This document shows positions 12,690 to 22,509 of a stretch of DNA of 64,000 bases, piece after piece (the stretch's first letter is position 1; each line of letters opens with the position of its first letter). The notes beneath the pieces are model-generated. The model made no database searches. It was not told where the DNA came from and was given only the letters and a program-made list of their open reading frames with translations. The DNA is from Arenibacter sp. 6A1 (GTDB taxonomy: Bacteria > Bacteroidota > Bacteroidia > Flavobacteriales > Flavobacteriaceae), in contig NZ_JAAXCQ010000009.1 in the NCBI RefSeq assembly GCF_012272855.1, forward strand, positions 62,001-126,000, written 5' to 3'. A program made the position numbers and the translations under genes.

Positions 12690-13842
12690 GTACATGATTA
12701 AATTGGAAGAATTAATTATTAAATATTATACCTCAAGCTTGACTAAAGCTGAAACGGACGCCTTATTGAGGTTTCTAGAGGATCCTAAGAACCAAAAATT
12801 ATTTAAAAAATATACTAGGGATTATTACAATCTAGAACTTGGACTACAAAATATTTCTTTAGAAGATGAGTTTTCGGACTTATGGAAAGAGATGGAAAGC
12901 AAAAAAAGAAGGCAATTAGTTCCAGGGCAGTATTTTCGAATGGCGGCCGTTTTTGTTTTGCTCTTATCTCTAGGAGGATTGTTATTTTGGTACTCCGGGG
13001 GTAGCCAGGAAATAATAAACGAAAATGCTGTGCAAATAACATTGGGAGATGGTACCGTAAAGGTTTTGGAAGAGGCTGGAAAGACCAAATTAGTAGGGGC
13101 GAAAGGTCAGGTTATTGGGGTGCAACAAGGGAATTCGTTGGATTATAAAAACCCCGACGATAGTTCAGAGTCTCGCCAAGAGAAACTTACTTTTAATGAA
13201 TTGACGGTTCCTTATGGAAAAAAATTCCACCTTGTTTTGTCGGATGGCACCAAAATCTATCTTAATTCGGGTTCTACGCTAAAATATCCTCAGAAGTTTA
13301 TGAAGGGGAATACTCGACAAGTATTCCTTGAAGGAGAAGGGTACTTTTCTGTAGCAAAAGATAGCGATCACCCTTTTGTAGTGACTACCGGCGATATGGA
13401 TGTGAGAGTGTTGGGGACGGAATTTAATGTTTCGTCATATAATGAAGATAGTACGGCACATACCGTATTAGTGGAAGGCGCTGTAAGTATATATGAAAAG
13501 GACAACAAGTTTTATTCAGAAAACGGCCTAGTAATGGAGCCAGGCTATAAGGCAGAAATGAATAAAACCTCTGGAAATATATCGTTGGAAAAAGTAGATA
13601 CGGAGATTTATACAGGATGGACCGAAGGAAAAATCATTTTTAAAAATACTCCCTTTACGGTAATTCGGAAAAAACTAGAAAGACATTATAATGTTTCTAT
13701 TCAGAACAACAACAAAGCCCTGGATGAAAAAACTTATAATGCCGTATTCGATATTGAAAGTATAGAACAAGTCCTAAAAACCCTGAACGAACATTATCCA
13801 ATAGAGTATACATATAAGAAGAACAAAATAATAATCAATTAA
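12688..13842 (+). CDS. FecR-family anti-sigma factor (module 1)
   Basis: Inner-membrane regulator: a cytoplasmic N-terminal domain (residues 1-80), one membrane helix (about 83-102, MAAVFVLLLSLGGLLFW), a periplasmic FecR domain (about 175-270, from LTVPYGKKFHLVLSDGTKIY to VLVEGAVSIY) and a C-terminal DUF4974-type domain (TPFTVIRKKLERHYNVSIQ). This build transmits a signal from an STN-bearing TonB receptor to an ECF sigma factor. ATG codons at 12688 and 12694 are both possible. The gene is followed by a 143-base leader with a hairpin before susC. The divergent orientation to its sigma gene differs from the colinear fecI-fecR order. Confidence 0.93.
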   Translation: MYMIKLEELIIKYYTSSLTKAETDALLRFLEDPKNQKLFKKYTRDYYNLELGLQNISLEDEFSDLWKEMESKKRRQLVPGQYFRMAAVFVLLLSLGGLLFWYSGGSQEIINENAVQITLGDGTVKVLEEAGKTKLVGAKGQVIGVQQGNSLDYKNPDDSSESRQEKLTFNELTVPYGKKFHLVLSDGTKIYLNSGSTLKYPQKFMKGNTRQVFLEGEGYFSVAKDSDHPFVVTTGDMDVRVLGTEFNVSSYNEDSTAHTVLVEGAVSIYEKDNKFYSENGLVMEPGYKAEMNKTSGNISLEKVDTEIYTGWTEGKIIFKNTPFTVIRKKLERHYNVSIQNNNKALDEKTYNAVFDIESIEQVLKTLNEHYPIEYTYKKNKIIIN

Positions 13843-13907
13843 CTTAAAACCATAACCGTATGAAATGACCCTCGCAACCCCTCCATGATCTAAGCTATAA
13901 AAAAAAA

Positions 13908-13960
13908 CCAGGAAATGCTCGTAACATTCCCTGGAGATATAGTGTGATTCAAAACTATTT
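13908..13960 (+). promoter_or_regulatory. Leader hairpin and motif before STN-SusC (module 1)
   Basis: Stem CCAGGAAATG (13908-13917) with CATTCCCTGG (13925-13934), one A-C mismatch, 7-base loop; then a TTTAAAACCACAT motif. An equivalent hairpin with the mismatch in the matching place and a TTTAAATCCACAT motif lies before the second STN-SusC (26540-26586). It has no long T run, so it is not a classic terminator. Confidence 0.5.
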
Positions 13961-13985
13961 AAAACCACATAACTAATACAAATGT

Positions 13986-16900
13986 ATGAAAAATCATATG
14001 GATTTAAAGATGCGGCATATGAAAGCGTATCAATTTAATTTAAAGATGAAATTAACAACCCTTGTAATGTTTTTTGCCCTGTTTCAGATACAGGCCAATT
14101 CGTATTCACAAAACACCAAAATAAGTCTAGACCTTAAAAATGTTCCAGTAGAGAATGTACTGGACAGAATAGAATCTATAACCGATTTTAAGTTCTTTTT
14201 GGATACAAAAGAAGTAGACCTTAAAAGATCGGTATCTATATCTGTGAACAAATCTAATATAACCGCTATCCTACAGAAAATTTTTGCGGATACACCTATT
14301 ACCTATAAAATTTTAGAGAAGCAAATTATATTAAAGCACGACGCTACTAGGCCTACAAAGACTCGTAAGGAAAGCGATACTAAAATAGATGTGCAGCAAC
14401 ATACCGTAAAGGGGACTGTTTTAGACCCTCAAGGTCTTCCAATGCCTGGAGCCAGTGTTGTGGAAAAGGGAACTACCAATGGAACCCAAACAGATTTTGA
14501 TGGACAATATGCCATTACGGTGTCTAAGCCAAATGGAATATTAGTCTTTTCTTATATCGGATATGCCACTAAAGAGATTGGAATTAATGCTAAGAGCCAA
14601 GTATCGGTGACTTTGGAAGAAAGTGCCGAAGGATTAGAAGAGGTGGTGGTTACTGCCTTAGGTATTAAAAAAAGTGAAAAAGCCTTGGGATATGCCGTTC
14701 AGGATGTAGGAGGGGCCATTTTGGAAAAAGCGCCAGAGGCCAATATCTTGAGTAATTTAACAGGTAAGGTTGCCGGTTTGACAATCTTTAATAGTACGGA
14801 ATTTTTTAGCACTCCATCCATTAGCTTAAGAGGGGAGACTCCCTTAGTTGTAATCGACGGGATCCCTGTTTCTACTAATTTTTGGAATGTGAGTCCCAAT
14901 GATGTCGAAAATATTACTGTTTTAAAGGGAGCTACTGCTTCTGCTCTTTACGGATCTAAAGGTTCTGGAGGAGCCATCATGATTACTACTAAAAAAGGCA
15001 GTGAAGGAAAAATAAGTGTTACTTTTAATAGTAGTACTATGTTTAAGGCAGGTTATGTGGCTATTCCAGAACCACAGACCGTGTACGGAACGGGTGATAA
15101 TGGACAGTATCGTTATGGTGATGGTGCTGGAGGTGGAGTTAATGATGCAGGCTCCTACGTTTGGGGACCAAGGATGGATGTGAGAGATCCCAGTACTCAA
15201 AGTGGCTGGAAAGAAATAGCACAATGGGACAGTCCTATAGATCCTATGACTGGAGAACGAATTCCGACACCATACCGCTCTAGAGGAAAGGATAATTTAA
15301 AAAACTTCCTGGAAACCGGGTATATAACGACCAATAACCTGAGCATTACCCAAAGTGGGGAAAAAGGGAGCTTTAGGGTTTCTACATCACATGCCTACCA
15401 AAAAGGACAAGTTCCTAATACAAGGTTAAATAATGCCACCCTTAACTTGGGAGGTACCATAACTTTAGGGAAGCTTAATGTGGAATCGTCTTTTACCTAT
15501 AACAAACAGTTCTCTCCAAATAACCCAGCCACTGGTTATGGAGGTAGCGGGTATATTTACAACCTATTAGTGTGGTCTGGTGTTGATTATGATCTACGCG
15601 ATTTTAAGGATTATTGGCTCGTTGAAGATGTACAACAAAAATTTTACCAATATACGCCATGGTATAACAACCCTTATTTCTTGGCCTATGAAAATGAAAG
15701 AGGCTACTATCAGGATGGAGGATATGGGTTTTTGACCTTAAATTACGATATCCTAGATGGGTTAACCCTAACAAATCGTACCGGTATAAACAACCAAACT
15801 GTTCAAAATACCACCAATACTCCTTTAAGTTTGGGGCAAGGCCTTGGTAATTATTCGGAATCTTCAAGTCAAGACTTCACCATTAATTCCGATGTACTGC
15901 TTAATTATGACAAAGAGATTACATCCGATTTAGATCTTAATGCACTGGTAGGGGCAACACTTAATTTTAACGAGTATAAAAGCCTTTCTGCAAGTACTGA
16001 CGGACTAAATGTTCCAGGTTTTTATTCCTTGTCAAACTCTACCAACCCAGTCAGCGCTTCCAATTATTTAAGTAAAAAACAAGTGAACAGTTTGTTCGGG
16101 AAAATGGGGGTAGCTTATAAAAATGGTCTCTTTTTAGATGTTACCGGGCGTAACGATTGGTCTTCTACCTTGCCAAAGGAAACAAGGTCTTATTTTTATC
16201 CTTCTGCCGCCTTCAGTGGTGTGTTAACGGAATTTGTGACCTTGCCAAAACTGTTCTCCTTCGTAAAATTCAGAGGGTCGTGGACCTTATCCAAGAAAGA
16301 TATTGGTAGATACAGTATTAGACCGGTATATTCTGTGTCCTCCGATGTATGGGGCGGACAAAGTACGGCTTCATACCCGGGGTCTATTAGAGGAGCCGAT
16401 GTAAAACCGGAAGAATCCAGAACCTATGAAATAGGAACTGATATACGACTACTTAAAAATAGACTTCAATTAGATGTGTCTTATTATAATACCCTTCAGT
16501 ATAACCTAATTGCCAACGCTTCGGTATCCGATGCCTCAGGGTTTAACAGTAAAACTACCAATACAGATGAGCAATTTGAGAAAAAAGGTTTTGAAATTGT
16601 TCTTAGTGGTACACCTATAAAAAAAGAAAATATTGGGTGGGAAACCCAATTGAATTTATCAACTTACCGTTGGTATTGGGATCAATTGGATCCTGTTTTT
16701 TCTCCTAAAAACAGCTGGATTTATGAAGGTGCCCGGACAGATAATTTGGTGACTTATGATTGGGCTCGTGATCCTAATGGTAATATTATTCATAGTAACG
16801 GATACCCGGTTCAAGAGAACAACCAAAGTGTTATGGGGCATACTGGAGCCGATTTTGTTTGGGGATGGAACAATACCATTAACTATCATGACTTTAATCT

Positions 16901-17423
16901 GTCCTTCTCATTTGATGGAAGGGTAGGCGGCGATATGCACTCTAGTACAAATCAGGCGATGTGGAATTCTGGTACCCATCCGGAATCTGTCAACGAATAC
17001 CGCGAAGCTGCTGTAAATGGGATTCCCGCCTATATTGGCAATGGGGTAGTGGTGACTTCTGGAGATGTAATTAGGGACGAAAGAGGAAATATTACTTCCG
17101 ATACGCGTGTTTTTGCTGAAAATACTGCAGCAGTAAATTATATCACTTATATGAAAAGATATAATCCATATGTTGGAAATGTTACGACGCAAAATATTTT
17201 TGATGAAACATTTTTCAAGCTTAGAGAGGTAACCTTAAGCTATAACATACCGGAAAATATATATCAAAAAATTGGTGCTTCTTCCGCAAATGTGGGCATT
17301 GTAGGACGAAATTTATGGTTGTGGACCAAGGAGGTAAAACACATAGATCCGGATTATGGAAGCGATAACCTTTCTTCCGCATCCTACCGGAATATTGGAT
17401 TTAATGTAAAAATTTCATTCTAA
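13986..17423 (+). CDS. SusC-like TonB-dependent transducer with STN domain (module 1)
   Basis: Outer-membrane importer of 1145 residues. In order: a positively charged, Met-rich start and signal peptide (KMKLTTLVMFFALFQIQANSYSQ), an STN domain at about 50-115 (ISLDLKNVPVENVLDRIESITDF) that contacts FecR, a carboxypeptidase-regulatory-like beta domain at about 138-212, the plug (TALGIKKSEKALGYAVQDV, then RGETPLVVIDGIPV and GGAIMITTKKG), and the 22-strand barrel ending in GFNVKISF. The STN domain marks it as a signalling receptor that induces its own operon through FecR and the ECF sigma. The 18-base gap to susD indicates an operon. Other in-frame ATGs near the start make the exact N-terminus uncertain. 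Confidence 0.94.
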   Translation: MKNHMDLKMRHMKAYQFNLKMKLTTLVMFFALFQIQANSYSQNTKISLDLKNVPVENVLDRIESITDFKFFLDTKEVDLKRSVSISVNKSNITAILQKIFADTPITYKILEKQIILKHDATRPTKTRKESDTKIDVQQHTVKGTVLDPQGLPMPGASVVEKGTTNGTQTDFDGQYAITVSKPNGILVFSYIGYATKEIGINAKSQVSVTLEESAEGLEEVVVTALGIKKSEKALGYAVQDVGGAILEKAPEANILSNLTGKVAGLTIFNSTEFFSTPSISLRGETPLVVIDGIPVSTNFWNVSPNDVENITVLKGATASALYGSKGSGGAIMITTKKGSEGKISVTFNSSTMFKAGYVAIPEPQTVYGTGDNGQYRYGDGAGGGVNDAGSYVWGPRMDVRDPSTQSGWKEIAQWDSPIDPMTGERIPTPYRSRGKDNLKNFLETGYITTNNLSITQSGEKGSFRVSTSHAYQKGQVPNTRLNNATLNLGGTITLGKLNVESSFTYNKQFSPNNPATGYGGSGYIYNLLVWSGVDYDLRDFKDYWLVEDVQQKFYQYTPWYNNPYFLAYENERGYYQDGGYGFLTLNYDILDGLTLTNRTGINNQTVQNTTNTPLSLGQGLGNYSESSSQDFTINSDVLLNYDKEITSDLDLNALVGATLNFNEYKSLSASTDGLNVPGFYSLSNSTNPVSASNYLSKKQVNSLFGKMGVAYKNGLFLDVTGRNDWSSTLPKETRSYFYPSAAFSGVLTEFVTLPKLFSFVKFRGSWTLSKKDIGRYSIRPVYSVSSDVWGGQSTASYPGSIRGADVKPEESRTYEIGTDIRLLKNRLQLDVSYYNTLQYNLIANASVSDASGFNSKTTNTDEQFEKKGFEIVLSGTPIKKENIGWETQLNLSTYRWYWDQLDPVFSPKNSWIYEGARTDNLVTYDWARDPNGNIIHSNGYPVQENNQSVMGHTGADFVWGWNNTINYHDFNLSFSFDGRVGGDMHSSTNQAMWNSGTHPESVNEYREAAVNGIPAYIGNGVVVTSGDVIRDERGNITSDTRVFAENTAAVNYITYMKRYNPYVGNVTTQNIFDETFFKLREVTLSYNIPENIYQKIGASSANVGIVGRNLWLWTKEVKHIDPDYGSDNLSSASYRNIGFNVKISF

Positions 17424-17441
17424 TTTTTTAAGACAACGACA

Positions 17442-18953
17442 ATGAAAATATATACAATAGTAGCGTTTCTGATAGTGGTTTTACTTACGGGCGCATGTAC
17501 ACAGAATTTTGATGAGATTGCTAAAAACCCTAATAGTCCCGAACAGGTTATTCCAAGTTTGTTGTTTACGAACCTAGCCTTGGATGTCGCTGGTCCTTCC
17601 TACGGGAAAAACCTATTTACGGAACCTTTGGTGGTAAGGCAAATAGTTTGGACAGAAGCTATAGAGTCTGCTCAATATTATTATTTTAATCGCGCTGGTT
17701 TTGGGGGTTATAACTCCATGCGGAATGTTCAGAAAATGATTCAAGAGGCAGAGCGTGCCGAAAATGACGTCTATAAGGGGTTAGGGTATTTTTTTAATGC
17801 ATGGTATTTTTATGATATGACCATGGCATTTGGCGATATCCCTTATGCCGATGCATTAAAGGGTGAAACAGGCGAGGAATATTCTCCGAAATACGATCCT
17901 CAGGAAGAGGTCTTTATAGGTGTTTTAGAACAGTTGGAATTAGCCAACCAGGTATTGGCCGAATCTACTGGAGATCTTCGTGGAGATGTTATCTATGATG
18001 GGGATATTTTAAAATGGCGAAAAGTTATAAATTCTTTTACCTTAAAGGTTTTAATAAGCCTTTCTAATCGCCAAGGCGATAGTAATATCGATATTGCTGG
18101 TAAATTCAAAGGAATTATAGAGAACCCCGATCAGTATCCTTTATTTACTTCAAATAAGGATAATTTACAACTCGAATTCAGTGATAAGGGAGGGGAAAGA
18201 TATCCTTTTTGGAATGCTTCACATAGCCAGTACCCACATTTAGATTCGTTTTTAGTAGAGTTGTTAAAGGAAAGGGAAGATAGACGTTTGTTCTTTTTTG
18301 CTTCTCCAACTGGCAAATCTCAAAGCGAAGGATTAGCTCCAAATAATTTTGAGGCCTATAATGGTGCCGATGGTACAGCGGCTTTTGAAACTATTGTAGG
18401 TATGGAAGCCGATAAAAATCTTTCCAAAATTCATAAACGTTATTCGGAAGATGCCATTAATGAACCTTATGTAAGAATGGGATATGCCGAACAGCAATTT
18501 AATATTGCCGAAGCTGCCGCTAGAGGGTGGATAAGTGTAGATCCTAGTACGTATTACAATCAGGGGATTAAGGCTTCCATGGAATTTTATAGAGATAATG
18601 CAACAAGCTATGAAGAGGTTGAAATAACCGATGCATATATCGCTAATTATTTAACTAATGAAAAGGTAGTATACGACCCTGCCAATGGGGTAGCACAAAT
18701 TTTAACCCAAAAATTTATTGCTTCTTTTTTAAATTCTGGATGGACAACCTACTACGACTACCGTAGAACGGGTTTGCCTGCCCTTAAGATAAATCCGGCC
18801 ACCTCCTTAAACGAAGGGAATGTCAATGCGATTCCGAAGCGATGGAAATATCCTCAGAAGGAATTGGATTATAATTCGGAACATGTAAAGGAAGCTATAA
18901 AAAGGCAATACGGAGAAGACGATGTTAATGCTTCTATGTGGTTAATAAAGTAA
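17442..18953 (+). CDS. SusD/RagB-like surface lipoprotein (module 1)
   Basis: A SusD-like lipoprotein of 503 residues, closest in look to the SusD-like_2 group. The signal peptide ends in LLTGAC with lipid Cys19, followed by TQNFDEIAKNPNSPEQV, a typical start for the group. Helical repeats (AWYFYDMTMAFGDIPYADAL) and the C-terminal WTTYYDYRRTGLPAL block replace the glycan-binding features of classic SusD. It should form a bed-bin complex with the SusC 18 bases upstream. The ligand is unknown; its neighbours are not glycosidases. Confidence 0.9.
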   Translation: MKIYTIVAFLIVVLLTGACTQNFDEIAKNPNSPEQVIPSLLFTNLALDVAGPSYGKNLFTEPLVVRQIVWTEAIESAQYYYFNRAGFGGYNSMRNVQKMIQEAERAENDVYKGLGYFFNAWYFYDMTMAFGDIPYADALKGETGEEYSPKYDPQEEVFIGVLEQLELANQVLAESTGDLRGDVIYDGDILKWRKVINSFTLKVLISLSNRQGDSNIDIAGKFKGIIENPDQYPLFTSNKDNLQLEFSDKGGERYPFWNASHSQYPHLDSFLVELLKEREDRRLFFFASPTGKSQSEGLAPNNFEAYNGADGTAAFETIVGMEADKNLSKIHKRYSEDAINEPYVRMGYAEQQFNIAEAAARGWISVDPSTYYNQGIKASMEFYRDNATSYEEVEITDAYIANYLTNEKVVYDPANGVAQILTQKFIASFLNSGWTTYYDYRRTGLPALKINPATSLNEGNVNAIPKRWKYPQKELDYNSEHVKEAIKRQYGEDDVNASMWLIK

Positions 18954-18969
18954 TTTAAACGAAAAAAAT

Positions 18970-19785
18970 ATGAAAACTATATTATATACATTATTACTGT
19001 TTACGTTTTGCTTTACTTCTTGTAGTCCCGATGAGAATTCAGGAGAAATCTATGTTTATTTTCCAGAAGGCTCCCATACCTTAAAGGAAGGCAGTGAGAA
19101 CGAATCTGTAATTTCGGTACAAGTTTTTAGCACACAGGAGTTGAGTGAAGATCTGGAAATCAGCTATAAAATAGAAGGAGAAGGAGCTTCAAGGATTAAA
19201 GACTTGGGGACTGGAACAATTACTTTTGAGAAAGGAGCTAAATCTTCTGTAGGCTATATTCGCCTTCAGTGCTTGGATAATGAAGATAGTGATGGGGATG
19301 CTACCCCAAAGATAGTCTTACAAAGCGCTACTACGAATGTGGTTTTCGGATTCCAAGAAGGAAAAATAAATGGATCTATGCAATTAAATGTGGTAGATGA
19401 TGATGTTTCTTGTGTTGCCGAATTATGGTCGGGAAGTTTAAATTGCAAAGATGAGATTTATCCCAGTTATAGTCCGTCAGCTAGCAATGGAGTAGTAATC
19501 GGAGAGGATTGTGATAAGGTAAATGTAGGTTTTAATTTCTGGGACGACAGTAGTTTAGCGGTTGTCTTGCCATTACAACTAGGTGAAGTCGATGCCACTA
19601 CCGGAATTGGAGCAGTTACTTTATTGGAAGATGTAAAAGCTTCAGGAAGTGGTTATGATATTGCATTCTACAAAGGCGAAGCGGGAACTTTTAATAGCGC
19701 TACGGGAGAACTTCATTTAAATATGGAGTTTTCTGGATATGATATTGGCGGCGATGGTAAATACCGATTCTTAGTTAAGAAATAG
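18970..19785 (+). CDS. Surface lipoprotein in SusE position, Calx-beta-like N-terminal half
   Basis: A lipoprotein of 271 residues (FCFTSC, lipid Cys18). Residues about 30-145 form beta-rich sequence that resembles a Calx-beta or SusE-type immunoglobulin fold (SVQVFSTQELSEDLEISYKI, GTGTITFEKGAKS); residues 146-271 form a second, beta-rich domain with three cysteines (SC..NC..DC) and the DIGGDGKYRF end. I do not recognise the second domain. The 16-base gap to susD and the terminator after it show that it belongs to the susCD operon, where such proteins help to bind ligand at the surface. No catalytic motif is visible. Confidence 0.75.
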   Translation: MKTILYTLLLFTFCFTSCSPDENSGEIYVYFPEGSHTLKEGSENESVISVQVFSTQELSEDLEISYKIEGEGASRIKDLGTGTITFEKGAKSSVGYIRLQCLDNEDSDGDATPKIVLQSATTNVVFGFQEGKINGSMQLNVVDDDVSCVAELWSGSLNCKDEIYPSYSPSASNGVVIGEDCDKVNVGFNFWDDSSLAVVLPLQLGEVDATTGIGAVTLLEDVKASGSGYDIAFYKGEAGTFNSATGELHLNMEFSGYDIGGDGKYRFLVKK

Positions 19786-19825
19786 CATTCACTGTACGCT
19801 TATAAATAAATTTATATTGAAACTT

Positions 19826-19866
19826 AACACCTGTAAAATTATTTCAATCTTACAGGTGTTTTTTTT
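19826..19866 (+). terminator. Rho-independent terminator after module 1 susCD operon
   Basis: Perfect 11-bp stem (AACACCTGTAA at 19826-19836 with TTACAGGTGTT at 19850-19860), 13-base loop, then a run of T. It separates the susC-susD-lipoprotein operon from the following phosphodiesterase genes. Confidence 0.88.
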
Positions 19867-19999
19867 AGCTAGCTGTTTGGCTGAAATGGTAATTGTTATA
19901 ATAAAAATTATGAAATGAGCATGACCGGAAACTGGTCACCATTATGAATGAAGAAATGAAAATTCCATTAGACCGTTATAAAAAAATAAATATCTACAA

Positions 20000-21040
20000 A
20001 TGAAAATATATGTTATAGTATTTAGTCTGTTTATCATAAGCTCTGGACATGTTTTTTCTCAAAAACCCCCGTCTAAATTAAAGGTACTGCAGTTCAATAT
20101 TTGGCAAGAAGGTACCGTAGTCCCAGGCGGTTTTGATGCTATTATAAACGAAGTGATACGTACAGAGGCAGATTTAATAGCACTGAGCGAGGTAAGGAAT
20201 TATAAAAATCGAACCTTATCTAAAAGATTGGTGTCGGCTTTGAAAAAAAAAGGATATCAATTCTATTCCAAGCATAGTGAGGATTCTGGTATTCTTTCTC
20301 GCTATCCCATTGTTTCACAAGAGGCAATTTATCCGCTTCAAAAAGATCAGGGCTCTATTACCAAAGCAATAATAGACGTAGGAGCCGTCCAAGTAGCTTT
20401 TTACAGTGGCCATTTAGATTATAGGAATTGTAGCTCTTATCTTCCTAGGGGATACCATAGTTCCACTTGGGCAAAATTAGATGCTATAGTCACGGATAGC
20501 CTTACCATAGCCCAGGACAACTTGGACTCTAAACGGGACGAAGCAATACAGTCATTTATACAAGACGCCTTAAAAGAGTCAAAACAAGGAAGAATCGTGA
20601 TTTTTGGAGGGGACTTTAATGAGCCCTCTTACTTAGACTGGACCGAGGCCACCAAAAACAGTTTTGATCACCAAGGAGTAGTGATGGAATGGCACAATAC
20701 CCTTGCCTTGAACAAGGCCGGTTTTATAGATGCCTATCGTCAAATTTATCCAAATCCAATGACACATCCAGGGTTTACCTTTCCTGCAGACAATCCGTTG
20801 GTTCCATTAGATAGACTTGCTTGGGCCCCTGATGCCGATGAACGTGAACGTATAGATTATATCTTTTACTTTCCAACTAGGAATCTGTCATTAAATGCTA
20901 TAAAAATTATTGGCCCCAAAGGCTCTATTCGTAACAACCAACGTATGCAGGAAGTTACTGAAGATCCTATAGAAGAACCTCAAGGCGTTTGGCCCACAGA
21001 CCACAAGGCTCTTTTAGCCACCTTTATGCTTAAACAATGA
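20000..21040 (+). CDS. Secreted endonuclease/exonuclease/phosphatase (EEP) family hydrolase
   Basis: Metal-dependent phosphoesterase of 346 residues in the DNase I / sphingomyelinase / inositol-phosphatase fold. A signal peptide (MKIYVIVFSLFIISSGHVFS) precedes the core. Active-site landmarks are N33 (LQFNIWQEG), E64 (LIALSEVRNY), the Asp-x-Asn in IFGGDFNEPS, RIDYIFY, and the terminal Asp-His of PTDHKALLATF. The Phe-His-Asp-rich insert FYSGHLDYRNC is also typical. The export signal means the substrate is outside the cytoplasm, for example nucleic acid, phospholipid headgroups or another phosphodiester. It sits 59 bases before a nucleotide-pyrophosphatase-type gene on the same strand, so a shared role in organic phosphate breakdown is likely. 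Exact substrate is not readable from sequence. Confidence 0.88.
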   Translation: MKIYVIVFSLFIISSGHVFSQKPPSKLKVLQFNIWQEGTVVPGGFDAIINEVIRTEADLIALSEVRNYKNRTLSKRLVSALKKKGYQFYSKHSEDSGILSRYPIVSQEAIYPLQKDQGSITKAIIDVGAVQVAFYSGHLDYRNCSSYLPRGYHSSTWAKLDAIVTDSLTIAQDNLDSKRDEAIQSFIQDALKESKQGRIVIFGGDFNEPSYLDWTEATKNSFDHQGVVMEWHNTLALNKAGFIDAYRQIYPNPMTHPGFTFPADNPLVPLDRLAWAPDADERERIDYIFYFPTRNLSLNAIKIIGPKGSIRNNQRMQEVTEDPIEEPQGVWPTDHKALLATFMLKQ

Positions 21041-21099
21041 TTTTTGTAATCCTTTGTTTAGAACTATTTTAAGTAAAATATAGATTAAAATTCAATTTT

Positions 21100-22332
21100 A
21101 TGAAACTAATTATTATCATGATTTCTATTGTTGTAGGAAGCTTATCATCCTATGGCCAAACGAACAAAAAACATACAGTATTTGTTATTGTAGACGGTAT
21201 TTCTGCCGATGTAATAGAAGAGCAGTCCACCCCCAATATAGATGCTATTGCTTCGGAAGGCGGATATACCAGGGCTTATGTCGGAGGAGAAAAAGATGGA
21301 TATTCCCAAACACCTACTATATCGGCTGTTGGTTATAATAGTTTGTTAACAGCCACTTGGGTAAACAAACACAATGTATGGGGGAACTCTATTAAGGCGC
21401 CCAACTATAATTATCCGACTATTTTTAAGCTTTTTAAAGAATACCAACCAGAGACCAAAACAGCTGTTTTCTCGACCTGGGAGGATAATCGAACCAAATT
21501 AATTGGTGAAAATCTACCCGAAACTGATTATTTGAAAATGGATTATAGTTTTGATGGATACGAATTGGATACCCTTACTTTTCCGCATGATTCTAAAAGT
21601 GATTATATTAAAAATATAGATCAACTAGTAGTAACGAAGGCTATAGAAACCATAAGGGAAGAGGCGCCTGGTCTGTCATGGATATATTTGCAGCATACCG
21701 ATGATATGGGACATAAGTATGGTGATGGAGAGAAGTTTTATAATGCCGTTCGCCATATGGACAACCAAATAGGCCGACTTTGGGAAGTGCTACAATATAG
21801 GACGAAGCAGTATAAGGAATCTTGGGAGTTGTTTATTACTACAGATCACGGTAGGGATGCCAATACAGGAAAGCATCATGGAGGACAATCAGACCGTGAA
21901 AGGCTGATATGGATTGCAACCAATGCTAAAGGGCTAAATGATTATTTTTACAACTATACACCCGGAGTTGTATCCATAATGCCTACCATTTTACAATCGC
22001 ATAATATAAAGCCTGCCAAAGCACAGTTATGGGAATTAGATGGAGTTCCCTTAGTTGGAAAGGTTTCGGTAGCCAATGCCAAAGCTTCTTTAAAGGACAA
22101 TGAAATCCATGTTCGTTGGGAATCTCTTCAAAAAAATGGGACCGTAAAAATTTGGCTAGCACCCACCAATAATTATAAAGTAGGAGGTACAGACGACTAT
22201 ATTTTAATCGATAAGATAAAATCATCAAAGGAAGAGGCATTTATAACAATAGATCAATGGCCTTCCGATTTTTATAAAATAGTTATTGAAGGGAAACACA
22301 ATAGCATCAATACCTGGGTATTAAAAAAATAA
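21100..22332 (+). CDS. Exported alkaline phosphatase-fold phosphodiesterase (NPP/PF01663 type)
   Basis: A hydrolase of 410 residues in the nucleotide pyrophosphatase / phosphodiesterase group. The signal peptide ends near SSYGQ. Metal ligands fit D32 ([12 protein letters not shown]), the DDMGH at [14 protein letters not shown] and the DHG of ITTDHGRD, with a later KHHGGQ. The nucleophile region reads [15 protein letters not shown], placing Ser75 or Thr73 where the family has its Thr. A beta-rich C-terminal tail (about 310-410) follows the catalytic domain. Together with the EEP gene upstream it could release phosphate or nucleosides from phosphodiesters. Family is confident, substrate is not. 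Confidence 0.87.
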   Translation: MKLIIIMISIVVGSLSSYGQTNKKHTVFVIVDGISADVIEEQSTPNIDAIASEGGYTRAYVGGEKDGYSQTPTISAVGYNSLLTATWVNKHNVWGNSIKAPNYNYPTIFKLFKEYQPETKTAVFSTWEDNRTKLIGENLPETDYLKMDYSFDGYELDTLTFPHDSKSDYIKNIDQLVVTKAIETIREEAPGLSWIYLQHTDDMGHKYGDGEKFYNAVRHMDNQIGRLWEVLQYRTKQYKESWELFITTDHGRDANTGKHHGGQSDRERLIWIATNAKGLNDYFYNYTPGVVSIMPTILQSHNIKPAKAQLWELDGVPLVGKVSVANAKASLKDNEIHVRWESLQKNGTVKIWLAPTNNYKVGGTDDYILIDKIKSSKEEAFITIDQWPSDFYKIVIEGKHNSINTWVLKK

Positions 22333-22350
22333 AATACAAAATGATATAAT

Positions 22351-22399
22351 AAGGGAAGGGGGGTAAGGCAACACCAGCAAGTAGCTCCCTTTTCTTTTT
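22351..22399 (+). terminator. Possible weak terminator
   Basis: AAGGGA at 22351 can pair with TCCCTT at 22386, followed by a T-rich TTCTTTTT stretch. The stem is only six pairs and the loop is long, so this is a weak call for the end of the NPP gene. Confidence 0.3.
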
Positions 22400-22509
22400 G
22401 TATATAGAATATTGGGCCTATAGCCAATAACATCAAAAGTCCCCAAATATCTTTGGCTCTACGCGGCAAATGATCTTATATTTAAAGCTTAAACCTTTTT
22501 TAAGCCTAA

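Noticed and set aside
19931-19947. Short hairpin TGACCGG/CTGGTCA upstream of the EEP gene
   Set aside because: Seven pairs with a G-U wobble and a 3-base loop in a non-conserved gap; too little to call a regulatory site.
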